Of a DNA stretch of 64,000 bases, positions 38,998-47,165 are shown one piece after another; the first letter of the stretch is position 1, and every line of letters starts with the position of its first letter. The stretch is from Flavobacteriaceae bacterium PS02337 (GTDB lineage: Bacteria; Bacteroidota; Bacteroidia; Flavobacteriales; Flavobacteriaceae), in NCBI GenBank assembly GCA_029959285.1, contig JASCOE010000014.1:1-64000 (forward strand), written 5' to 3'. The notes beneath the pieces were generated by a model. That model saw only the letters and a program-made list of their open reading frames with translations. It was not told the DNA's origin and made no database searches. The translations under genes were made by a program, and so were the position numbers.

Positions 38998-39041
38998 TGG
39001 CAGTGTTTGTCTGCCAAGCCTTGCCAATTGGTTTGGCGGTT
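38998..39041 (-). promoter_or_regulatory. Putative RteC-type operator of the excision operon
   Basis: TGGCAG-N7-CTGCCA (38998-39016) is a perfect inverted repeat, followed by GCCAA-N5-TTGGC within 39024-39040. It lies 42-85 bp upstream of the xis2c-like ATG and includes the TGCCAC box. CTnDOT RteC is known to bind inverted half-sites upstream of xis2c, so this is the best candidate site. Confidence 0.55.
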
Positions 39042-39151
39042 TTTTGAAATTTTTTACAATTAGGAAAAACCCTTGTTTAATAAGGAGTTCAGGCATTTTG
39101 AGTATTTTGTAACAGGGAATTGCCGACATTTGCTAATTGGCAGATATGGGC

Positions 39152-39183
39152 AAAAAAAAGCAGTACATTTTGTGTACTGCTTT
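39152..39183 (-). terminator. Terminator after RteC copy 2
   Basis: AAAGCAGTACA, loop CAAAA, TGTACTGCTTT on the minus strand, followed by a run of T: an 11-bp perfect stem 22 bp after the gene. It isolates rteC from the excision operon. Confidence 0.8.
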
Positions 39184-39204
39184 GAAATTACTGTATTAAA
39201 ACAG

Positions 39205-40050
39205 CTAAAGGTCTTTATCCATATATTCTTCGAGGGATATTTTGAGCTGGTCTAAAAATGCCGTTCTTGAACCAGTACGGGTTTTCATCCGGTGAAACGC
39301 ATGATGCAAATCGCTAAGCGGAATACGGAAAAGCACCTGAAACATCAGACTGATTTTTCGGATTCCAATTTTACCGTGAGAGATCACACCCGAAGCATAT
39401 AGGGCATAAATCAATTCGACGAGTGCATTTTTGCTATCTGTCCAAAATATATCTTTTGAACTTTCGGTTTTTTGTAAATTCGTATCTAGACTTTCATCAG
39501 GATTGATTTTGGTAAGCAGGTAAGTGTAGAGCAGTTCATTAGCGATAATCCTTGCAACTTTGTAATCGAAGAAGGTTGAGAATGCTGGATCTATTTCAAA
39601 TACAATGCTGTTTAGTCCATCATGATAATTGATATTGCCACGTTTGAAATAAATGTCATCTCGATCAATTCGTCCCGAACGATAATACCTGTAAAAATCG
39701 GCATTGCAGATATGTTCAATATACTCCCGTTTAAGATTTGCCAATTGGCTAGAAAAATAACTATAATACATTTTACCATTACTGACCGGACAAGTAGTCT
39801 CTATACGATAAACCTTATTGTAATAAATTAGTTTGCCAAGTATTTGAGGTTTTATGGTACGGAAGAAATTGATTTCTTCAGCTTCATCATTAAATCCCTT
39901 TTGGGTAATTGACTTTTTGACTGAAAATAAAATATCTTGGAGATACAGGATCATTTCGTAAGCTTCATCAAGCAGGCTCTTGCTCTGAGATGAAATCTTA
40001 TCCTCTTTGTTGTGTATCTCTAAAAGAATGTTTTGTAGAGAATTTTTCAT
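39205..40050 (-). CDS. rteC: RteC-domain regulator, copy 2 (next to the excision operon)
   Basis: 281-residue RteC-family protein (FFRTIKPQILGKLIYYNKVY; NADFYRYYRSGRIDRDDIYF; SKNALVELIYALYASGVI). It is more diverged from copies 1 and 3 than these are from each other. Its place immediately upstream of the xis2c-xis2d-orf3-exc set makes it the likely true RteC of this element. No RteA/RteB two-component pair is seen in the window, so how it is controlled is unclear. Confidence 0.85.
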   Translation of the reverse strand: MKNSLQNILLEIHNKEDKISSQSKSLLDEAYEMILYLQDILFSVKKSITQKGFNDEAEEINFFRTIKPQILGKLIYYNKVYRIETTCPVSNGKMYYSYFSSQLANLKREYIEHICNADFYRYYRSGRIDRDDIYFKRGNINYHDGLNSIVFEIDPAFSTFFDYKVARIIANELLYTYLLTKINPDESLDTNLQKTESSKDIFWTDSKNALVELIYALYASGVISHGKIGIRKISLMFQVLFRIPLSDLHHAFHRMKTRTGSRTAFLDQLKISLEEYMDKDL

Positions 40051-40169
40051 AGCTCATGATTTTTTAGAACAGTTTGACTTTCCAGAAAGTGTTCTTCAAT
40101 TAAATCACAAACCTTATGAATTCTAGCGATAAATTCCCCACAGTTGGGGGTAACTTGGGTGATATTTTT

Positions 40170-41012
40170 TTATTTTCCTTCTTGTTCTTCCATTTTTTTT
40201 ATTAAGGAATCTTTCAAAAGATCTAAAAATTTTGTTCGATTATTCTTTCTATTTCTTAGCTCCAAATATGTATGATAGAAATCGCCTAAATCAATTCCAA
40301 AGGTATTTTCAAATATTCTTACAATAACCTTTATTTCGGAACTACCGTCATCAAAAGCTTTGAAAGCATGCAACGAATAGATTAATTCTATTAGGGATGT
40401 TTTGCTTGCAGTCCATTTTAATAATGAACTACGTATTTCTTTGGATTTTGCTCTAGAAAATTTATTCATGTTTAATATCTGATCTTCTAGATATACTTCT
40501 ATTAAATCATTTGCAATAACTTTAGCTACCTTATAATCATGAGAAGTTGAAAAACTATGATCTGATTCGAAATAAAATGTGTCTAAACTCAATTTAATAT
40601 CAAATTTTCCTCTCACAAAATACTTCTCATCGAGATACGTGCTATTAGTTCGATAGTATTTATAAAACTCTAGATTATTATCGAAAAACCGCTTTAATTT
40701 CGCCAATTCATTATTCAGATATTTTTTAATTATTCGTTGGCCTCCATGAGGCTTTTTCATCTCTATTTTGTAGATCGCATTGTAATAAATAAGTTTTGAA
40801 ACAATCTTGGGTTTCAATTCTTTAAAAAAGATAATTTCATCCTCGATTGTCTTGAACTCATTTTCGTTAATAAATCGCTTTAGTTTCGTCAATTTTTGTA
40901 AGGTAATTTCAATCATAGACTCGCATAAACTTATTTGGTCACCATTATCAATATAGCGTATACCAATTTCCTCTTCAAGTTCTCGAATAATTTTACAATA
41001 AAAGTCTCTCAC
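40170..41012 (-). CDS. RteC-domain regulator, copy 3
   Basis: 280-residue RteC-family protein, the near relative of copy 1 (shared KPxIVxKLI, NNLEFYKYYRTN, STSHDYKxAKxIANDLI, VYLEDQ). It follows the same strand as copy 2 with a 119-bp gap. Copies 1 and 3 sit at either side of the 27-40 kb maintenance module, which suggests duplication or nested elements. No ligand or target is known. Confidence 0.85.
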   Translation of the reverse strand: MRDFYCKIIRELEEEIGIRYIDNGDQISLCESMIEITLQKLTKLKRFINENEFKTIEDEIIFFKELKPKIVSKLIYYNAIYKIEMKKPHGGQRIIKKYLNNELAKLKRFFDNNLEFYKYYRTNSTYLDEKYFVRGKFDIKLSLDTFYFESDHSFSTSHDYKVAKVIANDLIEVYLEDQILNMNKFSRAKSKEIRSSLLKWTASKTSLIELIYSLHAFKAFDDGSSEIKVIVRIFENTFGIDLGDFYHTYLELRNRKNNRTKFLDLLKDSLIKKMEEQEGK

Positions 41013-41065
41013 AGAATTTTTTTATTTTTTCAATTAGGCTTGATTTAATTTGATTGTTTTTTATT

Positions 41066-43069
41066 TTATTTTTTGCTGGTTTTATAATACTGTATCCCGC
41101 ATTCTAGAAAATTTTTAAAATCATCTTTTGACATATAGCCTGAAATAGGGGAGTTAATAACTTTTCCATCTGGTGTTACCATAACATAATGTGGTTGCGA
41201 ATTATTGTTAAAGTTTATTTGTTGAAACATAGACCATTGGTCTCCAACTGTTTTAATTTTTTTCTTCTGTCCATTCCCCATATCAATTGATCTTTGTTGT
41301 TCTTTTGGTAACTCTTCGCGATCATCTACATATAAGGAAGCCAATACAACCTCGTTTTGAATTAGAGGTAAAACATCTGGTTCACTCCAAACAAATTCCT
41401 CCATTTTACGACAATTCTCGCACCCGTATCCGGTAAAATCTATAAGAACAGGTTTATTCTTTTCTTTTGCTACTTTAATAGCTTCATAATAATCATGTTC
41501 TGGATGTATTCCAAAAATGCCGTCCTCTGGGGAAGTATAGAAGCTTACATTTAAAGGAGGCAGAATGCCACTTAGTAAAGATAAACGTGGTTTCTCTGAG
41601 TGTAATAAGCCCGGTATCAAATACAATACAAACAAAATACCTGCGATCCCAAAACTTTTTCTAACAGTTGTTATCTTTTCATTTTTATCATCATGTGGGA
41701 ATCGGATTTTACCAAACAGGTACAAAACTAGACCCACTGTTACTATAATCCACAGTGCAATAAATACCTCTCTCTTTAGCAAAAAAGTCTTGGAAACTAA
41801 ATCCGCTTTTGATAAAAATTTTAATGCTAATGCTATTTCTATAAAGCCCAGACATACTTTTAATGTATTCATCCAGCTTCCTGATTTTGGAAGTGATAAT
41901 AATACTTGCGGAAATAAAGCTAAAAATCCAAATACAAATGCCCAGGCAAGTCCAAATCCTCCAAGAGCAAATGACAGTAACGTTGGGACATCTTTAGAAC
42001 TAGAAGCAACTCCGCCTAAAAGACTACCTAAGATAGGGCCGGTACACGAAAAGGAAACAATTACTAGTGTTAATGCCATAAAAAATATCCCTACAATTCC
42101 CCCAGCTTCTTCTGCTTGGGAGGATCTATTGACAATCCAAGTCGGTAACGTTATATTATAATATCCAAAAAAACTTAATGCAAAGAATAAGAATACAACA
42201 AAGAACACTAAGTTCAACCATATATTTGTTGCTATCTCATTGAAAACATTTCCACTGATACCATCTAAAATATGGAAAGGAATACTTAGTACTAAAAAGA
42301 TGACTAAAATAAACCCGCCATAAATCAGTGCATTCCGTTTTCCTTTAGATCTATCAGTAGCATTTTTTGTAAAGAAAGAAACTGTCAGTGGAATCATAGG
42401 GAAGACGCATGGTGTCAACAACGCTATTAATCCTCCTAGGAATCCTAATAGCAATACCAGCCAATTACCAGATTCTTCTGTGACTTGCTCATTACCACAA
42501 TCTACCAGGGGATTTTTAAAATCTAATGTATTGACCTTAATGTCACTTTGCAGATGAGCTAAATCAGAATCTTGCATTTCACTTACTATGATTTTGGACT
42601 TTGTTTCCAAATCATTTTTTGCATTTACTATTTCCTCAAATTCTATCGTATTTGGAGCTAAACAAATTTTATCGTTGCATACCTGAAAAATAATCTCAGT
42701 AGCTATCTTGGGATTGATTCCGTTACTTTTTAATCTGAATTTTTGAATAAATCTTACAGAATCGGCAAAATATACTATTTGAACACCAAATGCTTCACTG
42801 AACTCTTCTGTTTTTTTTCCCAGCTCTTTTACGTCTCCTATTAATTCAACGTTATTACTAACAATTTTCATTTTTGTTGGTATACCGCTATCCTTTGGTA
42901 AATCCTTAGAGTAAAGATGCCAACCTTCGTCTATCTGTGCTTTCAACACAGCCTCATATTCATTGTCTGCGATTTTATTAATTTTATAATCCCACTTAAC
43001 AACTTCCTTTATCTGAGCCTGTAAGTTTGTTATTTGGAACAATAGCAAGACCCATAACCATTTTTTCAT
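41066..43069 (-). CDS. dsbD: DsbD-family thiol:disulfide interchange protein
   Basis: 667 residues: signal peptide (WLWVLLLFQITNLQAQ), an amino DsbD-alpha-like domain (25-180), an eight-span membrane domain (about 200-470, with LLTPCVFPMIPLTVSFFTKN and FSCTGPILGSLLGG carrying the membrane Cys) and a carboxy thioredoxin domain (IDFTGYGCENCRKMEEF, CxxC near 548). It moves cytosolic electrons to periplasmic thiols. Placed after exported MsrA and MsrB genes, it probably recharges them. It ends the araC-cmd-msrA-msrB-dsbD run. Confidence 0.9.
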   Translation of the reverse strand: MKKWLWVLLLFQITNLQAQIKEVVKWDYKINKIADNEYEAVLKAQIDEGWHLYSKDLPKDSGIPTKMKIVSNNVELIGDVKELGKKTEEFSEAFGVQIVYFADSVRFIQKFRLKSNGINPKIATEIIFQVCNDKICLAPNTIEFEEIVNAKNDLETKSKIIVSEMQDSDLAHLQSDIKVNTLDFKNPLVDCGNEQVTEESGNWLVLLLGFLGGLIALLTPCVFPMIPLTVSFFTKNATDRSKGKRNALIYGGFILVIFLVLSIPFHILDGISGNVFNEIATNIWLNLVFFVVFLFFALSFFGYYNITLPTWIVNRSSQAEEAGGIVGIFFMALTLVIVSFSCTGPILGSLLGGVASSSKDVPTLLSFALGGFGLAWAFVFGFLALFPQVLLSLPKSGSWMNTLKVCLGFIEIALALKFLSKADLVSKTFLLKREVFIALWIIVTVGLVLYLFGKIRFPHDDKNEKITTVRKSFGIAGILFVLYLIPGLLHSEKPRLSLLSGILPPLNVSFYTSPEDGIFGIHPEHDYYEAIKVAKEKNKPVLIDFTGYGCENCRKMEEFVWSEPDVLPLIQNEVVLASLYVDDREELPKEQQRSIDMGNGQKKKIKTVGDQWSMFQQINFNNNSQPHYVMVTPDGKVINSPISGYMSKDDFKNFLECGIQYYKTSKK

Positions 43070-43131
43070 GATAATTTTTGTAAGTTTATTAAAATAATGT
43101 TGGGCTGTTTTCGGCCCATGTTAGAGGAAGC

Positions 43132-43659
43132 TTATCTGTCTTTTTTAAGCGTATCAGGCTCAAAATCCATTGAAATGGAATTCATACAGTAACGCTTATA
43201 TGTAGGGGCGGGGCCATCATCAAAGATATGTCCGAGATGCGAATTACAACGATTGCATTCAACCTCTGTTCTATGCATGCCATGTGAATTATCTTCTTTA
43301 TAGACGACACTGTTTTTAACGGGTTCGAAAAAACTAGGCCACCCACAACTGCTTGAAAATTTAGCATCTGAACGGAAAAGTTTATTTCCACACACCGCAC
43401 AATAGTAGGTGCCTTTCGTTTCACTATCCCAATATTTACCAGTAAATGCCTGTTCAGTAGCCTGTAATCTTGCAACTTGATACAACTGTGGATTTAAGAC
43501 TTTTTTCCATTCTGCATTACTGATATTTAATTTTTTTTTATCGGTTCTGGAATAATAAGGATTTTCCATATGTTCCTGACTTATACCTTTATTCGTTTCC
43601 TGCGCATAACAACTACCTAAGAAAAACATGCATCCAATTAATATCAATATCCTTTTCAT
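43132..43659 (-). CDS. msrB: Exported methionine-R-sulfoxide reductase MsrB
   Basis: 175-residue MsrB with a lipoprotein-type signal (ILIGCMFFLGSCYAQ). Visible are zinc-site pairs CAVCGNKLF and CNRCNSHLGHIF, the SSCGWPSFFEPV segment and the catalytic RYCMNSISMDF. It reduces R-methionine sulfoxide in envelope proteins. Its start overlaps the msrA stop by 4 bp, so MsrA and MsrB are made together. Electrons likely come from the DsbD product encoded next. Confidence 0.9.
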   Translation of the reverse strand: MKRILILIGCMFFLGSCYAQETNKGISQEHMENPYYSRTDKKKLNISNAEWKKVLNPQLYQVARLQATEQAFTGKYWDSETKGTYYCAVCGNKLFRSDAKFSSSCGWPSFFEPVKNSVVYKEDNSHGMHRTEVECNRCNSHLGHIFDDGPAPTYKRYCMNSISMDFEPDTLKKDR

Positions 43660-44306
43660 TTATATTTCGGTTTAACTTTATTCTTAAACACTTTTTTAAA
43701 CTTGTCTAGCTTAGGTTTAATCACTCTCTGACAATACGCGGCCTCTGGATTATTCTCAAAATAATTTTGATGATAATCTTCTGCTTTGTAAAACTCTCCA
43801 TAAGTTGTTACTTCGGTTATTATATTCTTTGGATAAACCTGTTCAATATTCAATTCAGCAATGATAGCTTCAGCCAATTTCTTTTGACTTTCATCATGGT
43901 AAAAAATAGCGGACCTGTATTGTGTTCCAATATCGTCTCCCTGTTTATTTAATTGGGTCGGATCATGCGCGACAAAAAAACCTCCTAATAATTCTTTATA
44001 TGATATTCTTTCAGCATCATAGACTATATTACAAGCTTCTGCATGCCCGGTCATACCAGTACTTACTTCTTTATAGCTAGGATTTTTCTGATGACCACCA
44101 GTGTATCCAGAGGTTACAGATTCCACCCCTTCTAGTAGTTTGAATTGTTCTTCTACACACCAAAAACATCCGGCAGCAAACGTGGCAATTTCACAATTTT
44201 TACTATCTATTTCCATGACTCCCTTTCTTTCGACTTCTTTTTTTCCTATTTTTTTATTGATTTTCTGTTGACCACAGGAAACCAAGGGTATTTCGACCAA
44301 TGCCAA
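43656..44306 (-). CDS. msrA: Exported methionine-S-sulfoxide reductase MsrA
   Basis: MsrA with catalytic FAAGCFWCVEEQF, the GYTGGHQKNPSY and HDPTQLNKQGDDIGTQYRS motifs and carboxy AEDYHQNYF with a later Cys. A lipobox-like VEIPLVSC lies at the amino end, but no ATG precedes it. The frame opens right after the upstream cmd stop (in the same frame), and only TTG codons, or an ATA that may be a mutated ATG, could start an exported form. A cytosolic start at the ATG of MEIDSKN (about 44219) is possible. TTG at 44306 is the choice shown. Confidence 0.8.
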   Translation of the reverse strand: MALVEIPLVSCGQQKINKKIGKKEVERKGVMEIDSKNCEIATFAAGCFWCVEEQFKLLEGVESVTSGYTGGHQKNPSYKEVSTGMTGHAEACNIVYDAERISYKELLGGFFVAHDPTQLNKQGDDIGTQYRSAIFYHDESQKKLAEAIIAELNIEQVYPKNIITEVTTYGEFYKAEDYHQNYFENNPEAAYCQRVIKPKLDKFKKVFKNKVKPKYK

Positions 44307-44336
44307 TAACCAAGTTTTTAAGTATTGCCCTATTTC

Positions 44337-44879
44337 CTAGTGTTCTTTTAATTCTTTAGCTAAAGGAAAATCTATTGGCACATTTAAAACTTTGCTTGTG
44401 AAGTTTGTGATGAAACTATCACCTACGACATGCAACGCATCAATCAGATTTTCATGATTATAGCCCATTTTAAAACATTGTTGAAGCAGTTGCACACTAA
44501 TCCTATTTTTTTCTTCAACTACATTTTTAATGAATTTTACCAGCGCATCTAATTTTTTATCAAATTCAGCATTCCCCCGACGAAGCTGTAATATTTGATC
44601 TTCATCAAAACCATTTAGCTTTCCGATCATAGTATGGACACTTAGACAATATAAAGAATTGTTTTTTTGAGAAACCACTAACATAATCGCTTCGCATTCT
44701 TGCTTTGACAAAGAAACCTTTCTAGTATGAAATTGATAGTAATTACTTAATGCATTTTCTGAATGCATCATCGACGCATAAAGATTAGGGACACTCCCTA
44801 AACGCTCTTTGAAGTATTTCAAGAACTCCTTGTTTTTTTTACTAACTTCCTTATTATCGGGTATTTCTATTGTTAACAT
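44337..44879 (-). CDS. AhpD/CMD-family protein with SxxC site
   Basis: 180-residue carboxymuconolactone-decarboxylase/AhpD-fold protein (RLGSVPNLYASMMHSENALS near 30; SLYCLSVHTMIGKLNGF near 100). The AhpD-type CxxCxxxH site has lost its first Cys (SLYC), so a normal disulfide cycle is unlikely. Its carboxy end (VLNVPIDFPLAKE) matches the CMD at 52156. It lies 31 bp after an AraC gene and before msrA. A pseudogene copy of this araC-cmd pair lies at 53886-55138. Confidence 0.8.
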   Translation of the reverse strand: MLTIEIPDNKEVSKKNKEFLKYFKERLGSVPNLYASMMHSENALSNYYQFHTRKVSLSKQECEAIMLVVSQKNNSLYCLSVHTMIGKLNGFDEDQILQLRRGNAEFDKKLDALVKFIKNVVEEKNRISVQLLQQCFKMGYNHENLIDALHVVGDSFITNFTSKVLNVPIDFPLAKELKEH

Positions 44880-44910
44880 TGTTATATCTTCATTTTTTTA
44901 ACTAAGACTC

Positions 44911-45744
44911 TTATTCTCTAAATTTGGAGATGTTTGTACCGGTATACATTTTAAAAAATCTGCTAAAATGTGCCGGACTTTCAAAACCTAATTCGTATGC
45001 AATTTCCTTTGCCGTTTTGTCGGTATAATGCAGATATCTTTTTGCTTCCAGGATAATCCTATTTTGTATTATTTTTGATGGAGCAGGTTGCCTCAAAATC
45101 GCGAAAATATTACTCAAAGTTTTTGGTGATTTATTTAACGCATCTGCATAAAATTTCACTCCATGTTCCTTTTTAAAATTTTCTTCCAGTAATAAGGCAA
45201 ACTTTCTGATCATATCAAGTTTTTCATCTGAAAATTTTGAATAGCATTCACTTTGCTGTTTTGCAGTACGGGTCGTTTTAATTATTAGATGTTTCAGCAA
45301 AGTCCTAAGCATTTCTCCTTGAAAATTATCTTGCGATAACCATTCATCAGAAAACATTTTTTCTAAGTATCGCATTTCTTCTTTCTCATCCTCATTTAAT
45401 TTAATAAACATAGGATGTTCAATACCATAAAATAGAAAACCAACGCAACCTACTTCAGCATCATGATCTACTATGCAATAAAACTCTCTGTTAAACTGCC
45501 AGGCAATTAATTGATCTGGTTTTTCAAATGTGAAATTTTGATTGGATACTAATGGTAATAAAGACCTTTCGGGCATTTCATAGTCAATTTCATCAATTTT
45601 TACTTTTTGCTTAGAACCTTTATTATAAACAAAAGTGTTGATAGGTGCTGTTGGCTTACGAAGTCCTGCTCCTTTTAACTGATCACTGTTCACATGCATG
45701 ACGAATCTTGCTGAAGTTATTTTATCTTCGTATTCCCTTACCAT
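44911..45744 (-). CDS. AraC-family regulator, redox island copy 1
   Basis: 277 residues: an amino cupin-like sensor part (1-170) and a carboxy double HTH (about 180-277: GVKFYADALNKSPKTLSNIF; AKEIAYELGFESPAHFSRFF). Two cysteines at 90 and 100 (EFYCIVDHDAEVGC) are kept in both paralogues in the window. It heads the cmd-msrA-msrB-dsbD run and is close to copy 2 at 53886. It is one of three candidates to read the 21-bp-period operators found at 48.3, 49.1 and 52.0 kb. Confidence 0.88.
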   Translation of the reverse strand: MVREYEDKITSARFVMHVNSDQLKGAGLRKPTAPINTFVYNKGSKQKVKIDEIDYEMPERSLLPLVSNQNFTFEKPDQLIAWQFNREFYCIVDHDAEVGCVGFLFYGIEHPMFIKLNEDEKEEMRYLEKMFSDEWLSQDNFQGEMLRTLLKHLIIKTTRTAKQQSECYSKFSDEKLDMIRKFALLLEENFKKEHGVKFYADALNKSPKTLSNIFAILRQPAPSKIIQNRIILEAKRYLHYTDKTAKEIAYELGFESPAHFSRFFKMYTGTNISKFRE

Positions 45745-45903
45745 ATTGATTTGCCTTTATTTTATCGTTTTTAAGTGGATACTAATTTAATTTTTCTCCC
45801 TCTTTATTCCCTTATAATATCCATCACGTTTCCCCAATTATCTCATACTTACACTACATCATAAGACACCCTCTCATTTCACATTTATATGTTCTTATAT
45901 ATC

Positions 45904-46668
45904 TTACAAAATTGCTGCTGTCGCACCTCCGTCCACTACAATATTTTGACCGCTCACATACGATGCCTTATCCATTGCTAAAAAAGCAACTACCGCTGCT
46001 ATTTCTACATCTTGGGCCACGCGTCGCAATGGGGTTCTGTTTGTTATTGCACTTAATTTTTGTTCATCTGCCAATACATTTTTTGTTGCTGGTGTTTCGG
46101 TAAACCATGGCGATACCGTATTTACTCTAATTTTATCTTCTGCCCATTCATTCGCTAGGTTTCTTCCCAATTGAATTAGCCCTGCCTTTGACATTCCGTA
46201 AGGAGCACCAGTTCTAGCATCCAATATTCCCGCTACAGACGCAATATTGACCACCGCACTTCCTGCCCCGTCCAAAAGGCTTGAATATAAAATTCTACTT
46301 AATTCAAATGGGGCTAACACATTTACTTCAAATACAGATCTGTATTCTCTTTCTTCATATTCGTTACTTGGTTTACGAATATTAATTCCAGCATTATTGA
46401 CCAGCACATCTAATTTACCCCATTTTTTATCTACCCACATTTTAATTCTCAAACGATGATCTGTACTAGTTACGTCAGCTGACATACCATATACATTTAA
46501 TCCTCGCTCTCTCAAAGCACTCTCTACTTTAATGACCTCCTCATTATCGCGTGCAGTAAACAATACTTCGGCTCCTAATTCCGCAAACTCTGTGACTATT
46601 GCTTTCCCAATCCCTTTGGAACCTCCCGTTATTACTACTTTTTTCCCTTCTAAATTCCAATTTTTCAT
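45904..46668 (-). CDS. SDR-family oxidoreductase
   Basis: 254-residue classical short-chain dehydrogenase: cofactor loop TGGSKGIGKA near 14, NNAGINIR near 93, catalytic Ser in NIASVAGI near 145, YGMSKAG near 158 and RVNTVSP near 184. The sequence is close to tropinone-reductase-like and 3-oxoacyl reductase SDRs, and the substrate cannot be told. It is the last gene of the operon that starts at the AraC-type promoter near 48.3 kb, 16 bp after the thioredoxin gene. Confidence 0.85.
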   Translation of the reverse strand: MKNWNLEGKKVVITGGSKGIGKAIVTEFAELGAEVLFTARDNEEVIKVESALRERGLNVYGMSADVTSTDHRLRIKMWVDKKWGKLDVLVNNAGINIRKPSNEYEEREYRSVFEVNVLAPFELSRILYSSLLDGAGSAVVNIASVAGILDARTGAPYGMSKAGLIQLGRNLANEWAEDKIRVNTVSPWFTETPATKNVLADEQKLSAITNRTPLRRVAQDVEIAAVVAFLAMDKASYVSGQNIVVDGGATAAIL

Positions 46669-46684
46669 GTCTTTATATTTTCAG

Positions 46685-47155
46685 TTATTTTTTCTTTGAA
46701 GCCTGTTCACCAAATTCTATCAACTGCTTTCCATTGACAAATCCTATTTTTGTCATCACTAATTTACCTTGTGGAGTGAAGAATAATAATGTTGGATATG
46801 CTGTCACTTTCCATTTCTCTGCTAATGCAATACCTTCACCACTCTCCATATCAATGGTCACATTAATGAAATTTTTATTAAAATACACTGCTGCTTCTTT
46901 CTCTTTGAATGTTTTAGATTTCAGTAATTTACAAGGCGCGCACCAAGTTGTATAAGCATCCACAAAAATATATTTATTACTTTTTTTTGCTTTTGCAGCA
47001 ATTTCGCTCCATTTCCCATTAGTAAAGTCAATTTCCTGACTTTCCTTTTTCATACCGGCTTTTGGATTATTTTGGGCAAATGACATACTTACTAAAGACA
47101 CCAATGCAAAAATTAGCATCGTATAAGTCATTACTCTTTTCTTAGTTTTTAACAT
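46685..47155 (-). CDS. Exported thioredoxin-like protein
   Basis: 156-residue thioredoxin-fold protein with a signal peptide (LIFALVSLVSMSFAQ) and active site YTTWCAPCKLLKSKTF near 70, then the cis-Pro region VTAYPTLLFF. A Trp/Ala-Pro CxxC of this type reduces envelope disulfides. It lies 10 bp after the peroxiredoxin-like gene and may serve it as reductant. Confidence 0.88.
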   Translation of the reverse strand: MLKTKKRVMTYTMLIFALVSLVSMSFAQNNPKAGMKKESQEIDFTNGKWSEIAAKAKKSNKYIFVDAYTTWCAPCKLLKSKTFKEKEAAVYFNKNFINVTIDMESGEGIALAEKWKVTAYPTLLFFTPQGKLVMTKIGFVNGKQLIEFGEQASKKK

Positions 47156-47165
47156 CGTTTCTGTT

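Noticed and set aside
40136-40151. CCCC-N6-GGGG hairpin downstream of RteC copy 2
   Set aside because: The stem is only four bases and there is no T-run, so it is too weak to call a terminator.
45800-45870. Possible fourth AraC-type operator before AraC copy 1
   Set aside because: GGGAA repeats exist on the minus strand, but they are 23 bp apart and the GGAC half and -7 spacing do not match the other three sites.
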